DNA of 52,028 nucleotides from Erysipelotrichaceae bacterium. Lineage in GTDB: Bacteria > Bacillota_I > Bacilli_A > Erysipelotrichales > Erysipelotrichaceae. Positions 6,621 to 14,213 of this stretch are shown one piece after another (position 1 is the stretch's first letter; each line of letters starts with the position of its first letter). The stretch lies in assembly GCA_016280635.1 (NCBI GenBank), contig JAEEHC010000041.1:1-52028 (forward strand), in the 5' to 3' direction. The position numbers and the translations under genes were made by a program. The notes under the pieces were generated by a model. It made no database searches. It was not told the origin of the DNA and was given only the letters and a program-made list of their open reading frames with translations.

Positions 6621-9101
6621 CTATACCTCCAGTCGCAGTTCTTCATATTCTTTTTTCTGCTCTTCGGCCGGGAAATCGACGATGCGTACTTCCCGGATGC
6701 CCGGACAGCGGTAATAGGTCTTTCCAACCGTAGTTACCGAGAATCGTGATTCAATATCCATCAGGGAAATGTCCTTGATCTTGGTATTGGAAACTTCACC
6801 CTCGCAAATCAGCTTCAGATCATCATTCAGGCTTCCGGCGACGCAATAGCGCACAACCGCCGGATTGGTCTTGGTCCTGCGGGCGATCAGTACACCCTTG
6901 GTTGCCCTCTTGGTAACCGGAATGTCAGCGATCTTCAGGCGCTTTGAGTTGCCCTTGACGGTCAGATAGACCATCTCAGAATCCGCGGCACTGATCAGGG
7001 TCATGTCAGCCAGGCTATCGCCTTCGCTTAAGCGCATGCCGATGATGCCCTTGGCGCGGGCACCGATCGGGTTGACCTCATCAAGGCTGAAGTACATGGA
7101 ATAGCCGTCCTGGGAGACCAGATAGACGCTGTCGCCCTGATAGCCGACGGCAACGGCCTGCACGCGGTCATCATCGCTCAGCAGCATGGCCGCCGAACTC
7201 TTGGAGGTACGCTGCAGCTTAAGTTCCGTCAGCGGTGTCTTCTTGATCATGCCGCTGCGGCTGGCGGTAACGACCCAACAGCAGGAATCGAAGTCCTTGA
7301 CGATGAAGCCGCCGATGAACTTCTCATTGTTGTTGACCTTTACATAGTTGGAGATGTGCTTGCCGATCTCCTTCCACTTGAATTCTTCCAGCTGATAGAC
7401 CGGAAGCTGAACATATTCGCCGGACTCGGTAAAGATCAAAAGCGTATCGTAACTGTCGCACTCGCTGACACCGATCAGCTCATCTTCATTCTTGAGGCCG
7501 GTCAGAGCGTTTTCCGAGGCGTTGTACGATTTCAGCGATACCCGCTTTACATAGCCGTCCCGGCTCAGTGAAACGACGACCCGTTCATTGGGTATCATGC
7601 TCATCTTGTCGATGACGATGTTTTCGACCTCATGCTCGATGACCGTCTGCCTTGGTCTGCCGTAAAGCTTCTTGGTATTTTCCAGTTCGCTGCACAGTAC
7701 CTCAGCCAGCCGCTTTTCATTGTGAATGATGTCGTTGAGATCCTTCATCTCCCTGACCAGTTTCTCGTATTCTTCCCTGAGTTCGACGATGTCGGTATTG
7801 GTCAGCTGATGCAGCCGCAGTATGACGATGGCTTCCGCCTGCTCAGGGGTGAACTCAAAGCGGGCGATCAGGTTCTTCTTCGCATCGGCCTTGTCCTTGG
7901 AAGCGCGGATGATGGCAATGACCTCATCCATGACGCTGACAGCCCGGATCAGACCTTCCAGGATGTTGCAGCGGTCAATGCGCTTGCGGAACTCAAACTT
8001 GCTGCGCTTGAGTACGAAGTCCTTCATGAAGGCAATGTAGGCGTCAATGGCCTCACGCAGTCCTAACAGCGTCGGGCGGTTATTGACGATGGCGATCATG
8101 TTGTAGTTGTAGTAGACCTGCAGCGGGGTATTCTTGTAGAGATAGTTGAGGATCAGGGAGGCATCGGCGTCCTTGTGGATATCAATGACGATCTTCAGTC
8201 CGTTACGGTCGGATTCATCGCGGCAGTCCACGATGCCGTTTATGGAGTTATTGAGACGCAGTTCATCAATCTTGCGGACGATGTCCGACTTGACTACCTC
8301 ATAAGGGATCTCGCTGATGATGATGTGCTGCTGGCGCTTGTCGGTTTCAATTTCAGCCTTGGCCCGGACAACTATCCTGCCCCGGCCGCTGCGGAAGGCT
8401 TCCTTGATGCCCTCATAACCCTGAACGATGCCACTGGTCGGGAAATCCGGTCCCTTGATCAGCTGCATCAGTTCCTCCAGTGAGCAGTCAGGATGATTTA
8501 TCCGGTAAATGGTGCCGTCGACTACTTCCGCCAGATTGTGCGGCGGGATGTTGGTGGCATAGCCAGAGGCAATGCCCTTGGAGCCGTTTACCAGCAGATT
8601 GGGGAACTTGGCCGGCAGAACGGTCGGTTCGTTTTCGGTATCGTCAAAGTTCGGGGTCCAGGTGACGGTATCCCGGTCGATGTCTTCCAATAGTTCATGG
8701 CTGATGGCAGCCAGACGGGCTTCGGTATAACGCATGGCAGCTGCCGGGTCATTATCGATGGAGCCGTTATTGCCGTGCATTTCCACCAGCGGATGGTTCA
8801 TCTTCCAGGACTGGGAAAGATGGATCATGGCCTCATATACGGAGGAATCGCCATGGGGATGGTAGTTACCGATGACGTTACCGACGGTCTTGGCGCTCTT
8901 GCGGAAGGGCTTGTTGTTGGTATTGCCGTCTCTGAACATCGCGTAAAGGATCCTTCTCTGAACCGGCTTAAGACCGTCCCGGGCATCGGGCAGAGCTCTC
9001 TCCTGAATGATGTAGCGGGCGTAATCGCCGTATCTTTCCGAGATCAGATCATCCAGAGGAGCCTGAACGATCGTCTCATTGATTTCCTTCTGCTTCTTCA
9101 T
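6621..9101 (-). CDS. parC: DNA topoisomerase IV subunit A
   Basis: ParC cuts and rejoins DNA in topoisomerase IV, the type IIA enzyme that unlinks daughter chromosomes. The 826-residue protein carries the catalytic Tyr125 with Arg124 in AAMRYTEARL, the quinolone-determining segment HPHGDSSVYEAM (81-92, both Ser retained), and a six-bladed beta-propeller C-terminal domain. EMHGNNGSID is the ParC version of the motif, and no GyrA box (QRRGGKG) is seen, which favours ParC over GyrA. Its ATG overlaps the parE TGA, so both subunits are made from one message. Confidence 0.95.
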   Translation of the reverse strand: MKKQKEINETIVQAPLDDLISERYGDYARYIIQERALPDARDGLKPVQRRILYAMFRDGNTNNKPFRKSAKTVGNVIGNYHPHGDSSVYEAMIHLSQSWKMNHPLVEMHGNNGSIDNDPAAAMRYTEARLAAISHELLEDIDRDTVTWTPNFDDTENEPTVLPAKFPNLLVNGSKGIASGYATNIPPHNLAEVVDGTIYRINHPDCSLEELMQLIKGPDFPTSGIVQGYEGIKEAFRSGRGRIVVRAKAEIETDKRQQHIIISEIPYEVVKSDIVRKIDELRLNNSINGIVDCRDESDRNGLKIVIDIHKDADASLILNYLYKNTPLQVYYNYNMIAIVNNRPTLLGLREAIDAYIAFMKDFVLKRSKFEFRKRIDRCNILEGLIRAVSVMDEVIAIIRASKDKADAKKNLIARFEFTPEQAEAIVILRLHQLTNTDIVELREEYEKLVREMKDLNDIIHNEKRLAEVLCSELENTKKLYGRPRQTVIEHEVENIVIDKMSMIPNERVVVSLSRDGYVKRVSLKSYNASENALTGLKNEDELIGVSECDSYDTLLIFTESGEYVQLPVYQLEEFKWKEIGKHISNYVKVNNNEKFIGGFIVKDFDSCCWVVTASRSGMIKKTPLTELKLQRTSKSSAAMLLSDDDRVQAVAVGYQGDSVYLVSQDGYSMYFSLDEVNPIGARAKGIIGMRLSEGDSLADMTLISAADSEMVYLTVKGNSKRLKIADIPVTKRATKGVLIARRTKTNPAVVRYCVAGSLNDDLKLICEGEVSNTKIKDISLMDIESRFSVTTVGKTYYRCPGIREVRIVDFPAEEQKKEYEELRLEV

Positions 9102-11029
9102 TGCTTGTCCTCCAGATGGTAGCTGTCTTCCAGAGTGAAGACGACATAATCCTCGATCCAGTTACGCCGTACATCGGCATCCCGGCCCATCAGTACGTTG
9201 AACTTGTTATCGGTGGCGATGTTGTCATCAATGTGCACCTGCACCAGCGTCCGGGTTGCCGGGTCCATGGTCGTTTCCCAGAGCTGCTCAGCATTCATTT
9301 CACCCAAGCCTTTATAGCGCTGGATTTCTACCTTGCCGTGCTCTTCGCGGATCTGATTGAGTTCATCATCGTTAAATGCATACCAGGTCTCCTTGCCCTT
9401 GGTGGCCTTATAGAGAGGCGGCAGGGCGATGTAGACCATGTTGGCATCGATCAGAGGCTTCATGTAGCGGTACAGGAAGGTCAGCAGCAATACCTGAATG
9501 TGGGCACCGTCGGTGTCCGCGTCGGTCATGATGATGATCTTGCTGTAGTTGGCGGATTCGACGTCAAAGGAATCGCCGACGCCGGCTCCGATTGTATAGA
9601 TGAGGGTATTCAGTTCTTCGTTGGCGGTAATCTCCTCCATGCGGGCATCCTCGGTATTGAGGACCTTGCCTCTTAAGGGCAGGATGGCCTGATATTGGGA
9701 ATCACGTCCCTGCTTGGCACTGCCGCCGGCGGAATCGCCCTCAACGATGAACAGTTCCTTCTTGCGGGAATCACTGGAATGAGCCGGTGCCAGCTTGCCG
9801 GAGATCAGCTTTTCGGCCTTCTTGTTGTTCTTCTTGCCTTCCCTGATCGCCTGGGCGGCCGCCCGGGCAGCTTCCCGGGCCTGGTAACTCTTGACCATCT
9901 TACGCACCAGCAGGGTGGCCAGTTCCTTGTTTTCTTCCAGCCAGAAACTCAGTTTCTCGCTGATGAAGCTGTCAAGAGCCGTGCGGGCTTCGGGTGTTCC
10001 CAGTTTGCCCTTGGTCTGGCCTTCAAACTGCAGGATGTCCTCCGGTACGGCAACCGATATGATGCTGGTCAAACCTTCCCTGACATCCCGGCCATCCAGA
10101 TTGGGATCCTTGTCCCTTAAAAGACCGTTACGGCGGGCATAGTCATTAAAGCACTTGGTGAAAGCGGCCCGGTAGCCGACCTCATGGCTGCCGCCGTCCG
10201 CCGTTCTAACCTTGTTACAGAATGAATAGGTATTCTCATCGCGGTAGGAATCGATGAACTGGAAAGCCACGTCAATGCCGATGCGGTTGGCCGAACCGGA
10301 GAAACGGACGATCGGGGAAAGACCGTTCTTATTCTCATGCAGATATTCAATGAAGGCCTGTAAGCCGTTTTCGTAGCAGTATTCCGCTGACTGGCCGGTC
10401 CTTTCATCCTTCAGGATGAGTTTCAGTCCCTCGGTCAGGAAGGCGGCTTCCCTGACTCTTTCAGCGATGGTATTGTAGCTGTATTCGACATGATTGAAGA
10501 TCTTTTTATCCGCCAGAAAGCGCACCTTGGTGCCGGTCTTGGTCGTCGGGCCCAGATTCTTGAGCTTGGAGACCTTTGAACCGCCGTTTTCAAAGCGCAT
10601 GAAACCGATCTTGCCGTTATAGCAGGAAGTCACTTCCATCCACTCACTTAAGGCGTTGACTACCGATGCCCCGACCCCATGCAGGCCCCCGGCCATCTTA
10701 TAGCCCGATTCCGAGGAGAACTTACCGCCGGCGTGCAGTTCGGTATAGACGACCTCGATGGTCGGCTTGCCGGAGGAATGCATGTCGGTTGGCACGCCTC
10801 TTCCCTCGTCTTCCACGCAGATGACATTGTCCTTCTCAATGGTGACTTTAATGACCTTGCCAAAGCCGTTGATGGCTTCGTCCATCGAGTTATCAAGGAT
10901 CTCCCATACCAAATGATGCAGACCGTAATGGTCTGTCGATCCTATATACATGCCCGGTCTCTTTCTGACCGGTTCCAGTCCTTCAAGTTTGATGATGCTG
11001 CTGGCATCATACTTCGTCGTTTTAGCCAC
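9098..11029 (-). CDS. parE: DNA topoisomerase IV subunit B
   Basis: ParE is the ATPase subunit of topoisomerase IV. The GHKL ATPase motifs are present: DNSMDEAI, DEGRGVPTD and GLHGVGASVVNALS. The TOPRIM motifs follow: VEGDSAGGSAKQGRD, then LPLRGKVLNTEDAR and TDADTDGAHI. A longer reading starts at TTG (11044), but GTG at 11029 is preferred because GAGGTG lies 7 bases upstream and the protein then begins MAKTTKYDAS, giving 643 residues, the family length. An extended -10 lies upstream. First gene of a seven-gene operon. Confidence 0.95.
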   Translation of the reverse strand: MAKTTKYDASSIIKLEGLEPVRKRPGMYIGSTDHYGLHHLVWEILDNSMDEAINGFGKVIKVTIEKDNVICVEDEGRGVPTDMHSSGKPTIEVVYTELHAGGKFSSESGYKMAGGLHGVGASVVNALSEWMEVTSCYNGKIGFMRFENGGSKVSKLKNLGPTTKTGTKVRFLADKKIFNHVEYSYNTIAERVREAAFLTEGLKLILKDERTGQSAEYCYENGLQAFIEYLHENKNGLSPIVRFSGSANRIGIDVAFQFIDSYRDENTYSFCNKVRTADGGSHEVGYRAAFTKCFNDYARRNGLLRDKDPNLDGRDVREGLTSIISVAVPEDILQFEGQTKGKLGTPEARTALDSFISEKLSFWLEENKELATLLVRKMVKSYQAREAARAAAQAIREGKKNNKKAEKLISGKLAPAHSSDSRKKELFIVEGDSAGGSAKQGRDSQYQAILPLRGKVLNTEDARMEEITANEELNTLIYTIGAGVGDSFDVESANYSKIIIMTDADTDGAHIQVLLLTFLYRYMKPLIDANMVYIALPPLYKATKGKETWYAFNDDELNQIREEHGKVEIQRYKGLGEMNAEQLWETTMDPATRTLVQVHIDDNIATDNKFNVLMGRDADVRRNWIEDYVVFTLEDSYHLEDKQ

Positions 11030-11053
11030 AGTAAAACACCTCAATTCTTATTT

Positions 11054-11110
11054 ATTATATCACAATCAGGGGTCAGTTGCTTATACCATCACAGGCAAAA
11101 ATGGTATAAT
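11054..11110. promoter_or_regulatory. Divergent parE / plsY promoters
   Basis: Leftward: TGATATAAT, an extended -10 (TATAAT complement at 11054-11059), about 25 bases before the parE GTG. Rightward: TGGTATAAT (11102-11110), also an extended -10, 19 bases before the plsY ATG. Neither has a good -35 at 17 bases; extended -10 promoters can work without one. Confidence 0.6.
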
Positions 11111-11128
11111 GAGACCAGGGTGAGAGTT

Positions 11129-11728
11129 ATGAAATTTGTCCTTTTTTCCATTATCAATTATCTGATCGGCTCCGTTCCCTGGGCTCTGGTCATCGGCAAG
11201 GTCTTCTACCATACCGATGTCCGCCAGTACGGTTCCGGAAACCCCGGAGCTACCAATACCGGCCGGGTCCTGGGCCGTCGTCCGGCTGTCATAGTCGCCG
11301 TACTTGACGCTCTCAAGGGAACCGTCGCCTACCTTATTGAGGCCCTGATCGACCCTTCAAGTGCCCTGTTTGCCAGTGTCTTTGTGGTGATCGGCCATTG
11401 TTATCCGCTGTTTGCTTCCTTCAAGGGCGGCAAGGGCGTTGCCACAGCCATGGGGCTTATCCTGGCCATCTCACTTCAGAGTGTGAAGATGTTTCTCGGC
11501 TGTTTCCTGTTGCCGATGGTCATCTGGTTTCTGATCTCTCACTACACCCAGTATGTGTCTTTGGCTTCACTTTTTGCCCTTTTGGTATCTGCCTGCATGT
11601 CGACGCTGCTTTGCGATAATATCCATGTAACCCTGATCCTTACCGTTCTGTTCTTCTTCGTTGCCTTCCGGCATCACGAAAACATCAAGCGGCTGATCGA
11701 GGGAAAGGAATCAAAAAAGAATTACTGA
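11129..11728 (+). CDS. plsY: Glycerol-3-phosphate acyltransferase PlsY
   Basis: PlsY transfers an acyl group from acyl-phosphate to glycerol-3-phosphate, the first step of phospholipid synthesis, in the cytoplasmic membrane. The 199-residue protein has five or more membrane segments and the three PlsY motifs: GSxxWA-like SVPWALVIGK near the N-terminus, GSGNPGATN (35-43), and the FKGGKGVAT loop near 98. An open frame extends 450 bases upstream, but that part is antisense to parE; ATG 11129 follows AGGGTGAG and an extended -10. In many Firmicutes plsY lies next to parE in just this divergent arrangement. Confidence 0.95.
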   Translation: MKFVLFSIINYLIGSVPWALVIGKVFYHTDVRQYGSGNPGATNTGRVLGRRPAVIVAVLDALKGTVAYLIEALIDPSSALFASVFVVIGHCYPLFASFKGGKGVATAMGLILAISLQSVKMFLGCFLLPMVIWFLISHYTQYVSLASLFALLVSACMSTLLCDNIHVTLILTVLFFFVAFRHHENIKRLIEGKESKKNY

Positions 11729-11790
11729 TCAGAAGAAAAGGGCCCCTAGGGAGGCTGCTGAAAAACCCACTGCACTATTGGGAACCAATA

Positions 11791-11819
11791 AACTCATCGA
11801 AAAAAATAGATGAGTTTTC
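11791..11819 (+). terminator. Inward-facing terminator at the IS left end
   Basis: AACTCATC (11791-11798) pairs with GATGAGTT (11809-11816), and the stem runs into TTTTCTT. It lies upstream of the IS promoter and would block transcripts from plsY entering the transposase operon, a common safeguard in insertion sequences. Confidence 0.7.
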
Positions 11820-11828
11820 TTATATAGC

Positions 11829-11858
11829 TTGAAACTAGCGGCTAGTGTCTGTTATAAT
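11829..11858 (+). promoter_or_regulatory. IS promoter with internal operator-like palindrome
   Basis: TTGAAA (11829-11834) and TATAAT (11853-11858) are spaced by 18 bases. Between them ACTAGC-G-GCTAGT (11834-11846) is a perfect 6+1+6 inverted repeat. The first gene downstream encodes a ribbon-helix-helix protein, a class that normally binds such short palindromes, so autorepression is likely (inference). Confidence 0.65.
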
Positions 11859-11883
11859 AACTGTGTTAGGTGAGGTGTTTTTT

Positions 11884-12078
11884 ATGAGATCCAAAGTAGA
11901 TAAGTCCGCTTATGATATGAATTATCAGAAGAATCATATGTCCAGAGTTACTGTCTGGTTCAATCTTGATAAAGATAAGGAAATCCTTGAATGGCTCAAC
12001 CAGTCGGGACAGTCAAAGTCAGAACTGATCAAGGATGCGCTGCGCAACGAAATGAAACGCTCTGGAGAATCGAAATGA
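11884..12078 (+). CDS. Ribbon-helix-helix DNA-binding protein carried by the IS
   Basis: This is a 64-residue protein. Residues about 25-58 fit the RHH fold: a beta strand (RVTVWFNL), helix A (DKEILEWLNQSG) and helix B (SKSELIKDALRNEM), as in CopG/Arc-type repressors. ATG 11884 is preferred over an earlier GTG-type start because AGGTGAGGTG precedes it. Its stop overlaps the transposase start (ATGA), so it is co-transcribed and probably translationally coupled. It most likely represses its own promoter through the palindrome at 11834-11846 and so limits transposition. It could alternatively help the transposase find its ends. Confidence 0.8.
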   Translation: MRSKVDKSAYDMNYQKNHMSRVTVWFNLDKDKEILEWLNQSGQSKSELIKDALRNEMKRSGESK

Positions 12079-13571
12079 TTCAGCGGGAGGGTATGGTTCT
12101 GAGCCCATATATCGCTCTGTATGACATTGTCATTCCAAAAGACCACGAGCTCCGTCAGTTAAATGAACTCGTGGATTTTTCCTTTGTCGATGATATGCTT
12201 CGGGATACATATACGCTTGATAACGGCAGACCCGGTTACCGGCCGCAGGTCATGTTCAGGTATCTGATGCTTAAAAGGATGTATGAGCTGTCAGATCGTG
12301 ATGTTGTATCCAGGGCTATGACAGATATGGCATTCAAGTATTTTCTTGGAATTGCCCCGGAAGCCGATGTGATTGATCCGTCAAGCCTGACGAAGTTCAG
12401 GAAGCAGCGGATGAAAGATGATACGATCATGGATACATTGATTGCCAAAAGTGTTGCGGTCGCTCGTGAGAACGGCATCAAACTATCGAACACATTGATT
12501 GTTGATTCCACTCATACAGAAGCGAGATACGGCACAAAGAGTGCCCGTGAATATCTGCTTGAAGTCTGTAAGAACCTCAGAAAGAAAGTATATGCCGTCG
12601 ATGAAAACTACACTGAGAAGATGCCAAAGAAACCGGACAATCATCAGATCGGCATATATGAAGAAGTTGTCAGATATTGTCAGAAAGTGCTGGATACTGT
12701 AAACAGTGATGAAAAGTTGAAAGTGTATAAGAACATAACAGAGAACATCAATCTTCTTCAGGAAACGATAGATGACATAAATGAAGAACTGACCATTTCA
12801 AAAGACCCTGATGCCAGAGTCGGACATAAAACAGCAGATACAGAATATTTCGGATATAAGACACACATTGCGATGACCCCTGAAAGGATCATCACTGCCG
12901 CCACGGTAACCTCCGGGGAAAAGCCGGACGGAAAAGAACTTCCTGAACTTGTAAAAAAGATGGAGGAAAACGGAGTCAAGGTTAAAAACATTGTTGGAGA
13001 CGGTGCCTATTCAGAACAGGAACTGATCGAATTCGCAAATGATAATGAACTTCACCTGGTATCGAAACTCAGTAAAACCGTCACATCCGGCAACAGAAGG
13101 AATGAACTTGATGACAGATTTTCATACAACAAAGATGCACAGATGTATGTATGTCCTGCAGGACATATGGCAGTCAGGAAAGTACGTACAGGCGCCAATA
13201 CGCCGGACAAACCGCAAAGGGAATCTTACTTCTTCGATACTGAAAAATGCAAGGTCTGTCCATTGAGAGAAAAGTGTGGATTCAAAGACGGGCAGAAATC
13301 AAAGACATACAATGTCACAGTGAGAATGAGTCAATTACATCAAGATCATCAGGATAAACAGGATACCGAATACTACCAGCAGCTCGCGCATGAGCGGTAT
13401 AAGATCGAAGCCAAGAATGCAGAGCTGAAAAATGAACATGGTTATGCGCATACGGTATACACCGGTCAGCACGGGATGACACTTCAGGCAGGTGTGTCAA
13501 TTTTCGTCGTGAACTTAAAACGGATTCTTGTTCTCAAAAATACAAAAAATGAGAAAACAGAGGCCAAATAA
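12075..13571 (+). CDS. IS1182-family transposase
   Basis: This 498-residue DDE transposase is intact. The N-terminal DUF772 domain spans about residues 1-110 (GYRPQVMFRYLMLKRM). The first catalytic Asp is in LIVDSTHTEARYG near 145, the second in IVGDGAYSEQEL near 305, and the final Glu is in RYKIEAKNAELKNEHGY near 450. A Cys cluster (CKVCPLREKCGF, near 400) is typical of the family. The frame opens upstream, but ATG 12075, overlapping the RHH stop, gives the usual start. A stem-loop with GGCCT and T-run overlaps its stop codon. Confidence 0.9.
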   Translation: MIQREGMVLSPYIALYDIVIPKDHELRQLNELVDFSFVDDMLRDTYTLDNGRPGYRPQVMFRYLMLKRMYELSDRDVVSRAMTDMAFKYFLGIAPEADVIDPSSLTKFRKQRMKDDTIMDTLIAKSVAVARENGIKLSNTLIVDSTHTEARYGTKSAREYLLEVCKNLRKKVYAVDENYTEKMPKKPDNHQIGIYEEVVRYCQKVLDTVNSDEKLKVYKNITENINLLQETIDDINEELTISKDPDARVGHKTADTEYFGYKTHIAMTPERIITAATVTSGEKPDGKELPELVKKMEENGVKVKNIVGDGAYSEQELIEFANDNELHLVSKLSKTVTSGNRRNELDDRFSYNKDAQMYVCPAGHMAVRKVRTGANTPDKPQRESYFFDTEKCKVCPLREKCGFKDGQKSKTYNVTVRMSQLHQDHQDKQDTEYYQQLAHERYKIEAKNAELKNEHGYAHTVYTGQHGMTLQAGVSIFVVNLKRILVLKNTKNEKTEAK

Positions 13572-13603
13572 GAAGGCCTTTTTCTCATTCTTTCAAAAAA
13601 AAC

Positions 13604-13646
13604 GGAGGAGTATTTCGAGATCTGGCTCGATATCTCCTCCATTTTT
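13604..13646 (+). terminator. Terminator at the IS right end
   Basis: GGAGGAG (13604-13610) pairs with CTCCTCC (13634-13640), with further pairing of CGAG/CTCG inside, followed by ATTTTTCT. It ends the transposase message before the right terminal repeat. Confidence 0.7.
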
Positions 13647-13690
13647 CTCAATCGTCTCACTCAGAGGCATACATTTTCAGCAGCCTCCCC

Positions 13691-13951
13691 CTAGGCCCTT
13701 TCGTTATGGCGGTTTTTGACTGAAAGGATGACAATGTCGTCCTTTTCAATTGTGCACAGCATCCGGTAATCACCCAGCGTGTATTTCCAGCAGCTGTAGT
13801 TGTACTTCTCCAGCTGATAGCCGAATACCCGGGGGTTATAGCAGTTCTCCAGGTTACGTTTGAGCCATCCCATCAGCAATGACTGGGTGATTGGGTCAAA
13901 CTTCTGCAGATCCTGCCGGCCGTTTTCGGAAAAACAAACCCTGAAGGCCAT
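13691..13951 (-). CDS. RelE/ParE-family toxin
   Basis: The 86-residue protein has the RelE-type layout: an N-terminal FRVCFSENGRQDLQKFD segment, a central helix, then YSCWKYTLGDYRMLCTIEKDDIVIL and a basic end (VKNRHNERA). RelE-like toxins are mostly ribosome-dependent mRNA endonucleases; ParE-like members act on gyrase, and the sequence alone does not decide. The stop codon TAG is part of the CTAG target duplication of the adjacent IS; the same stop would exist in the uninterrupted site, so the gene was not truncated. It lies one base downstream of its antitoxin. Confidence 0.82.
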   Translation of the reverse strand: MAFRVCFSENGRQDLQKFDPITQSLLMGWLKRNLENCYNPRVFGYQLEKYNYSCWKYTLGDYRMLCTIEKDDIVILSVKNRHNERA

Positions 13952-13952
13952 G

Positions 13953-14165
13953 TTACTTCCTCGTCATCAGCTCATCGAGATAGTAGCTGCGGTTATCCCG
14001 CCGATACTCTTCCATCAGCTTCTGGTAATTCTGCAGGTCAATATCGTCCTCAATGCGCCTGAGAACTGATTCCCTGATAAGATCGGAAACGGTCATGTTG
14101 TGCAGTAAAGCGTACTTCTTGAACAGTTCCTCATCTTCACTGGACAGTCTTAATGAAATTGCCAT
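13953..14165 (-). CDS. RHH antitoxin of the RelE-type pair
   Basis: A 70-residue protein starting MAISLRLSSEDEELFKKYA, a beta strand plus helix of the ribbon-helix-helix type, with a second helix (TVSDLIRESVLRRIED). The C-terminal half (about 40-70, Tyr/Asp/Arg-rich) would be the toxin-binding tail. The order antitoxin-toxin with a one-base gap is standard. AGGAGG precedes the ATG, and TGCTATGAT upstream is a possible extended -10. It lies between the GH25 gene and the IS. Confidence 0.85.
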   Translation of the reverse strand: MAISLRLSSEDEELFKKYALLHNMTVSDLIRESVLRRIEDDIDLQNYQKLMEEYRRDNRSYYLDELMTRK

Positions 14166-14213
14166 GTCAGCCTCCTGTATAACTCTGTAATACCATCATA
14201 GCACATTGCGTCT

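Larger units (their letters stand above)
11750..13690 (+). mobile_element. IS1182-like element with accessory RHH gene, CTAG target duplication
   Basis: Terminal inverted repeats GAGGCTGCTGAAAA are at 11751-11764 and, inverted, 13674-13687. CTAG flanks both ends (11746-11749, 13691-13694); it could also be read as CCTAGG. Removing the element restores a continuous G/C-rich palindrome (AAAGGGCC-CTAG-GGCCCTTT-like) between plsY and the toxin gene, the likely bidirectional terminator that was the target. Inside, in order: an inward-facing terminator, a promoter with an operator-like palindrome, a ribbon-helix-helix gene, the transposase, and a terminator. About 1.94 kb. Confidence 0.85.

Noticed and set aside
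10679-11128. 150-residue N-terminal extension of plsY
   Set aside because: The extension is antisense to the parE start region; the promoter and ribosome binding site support ATG 11129.
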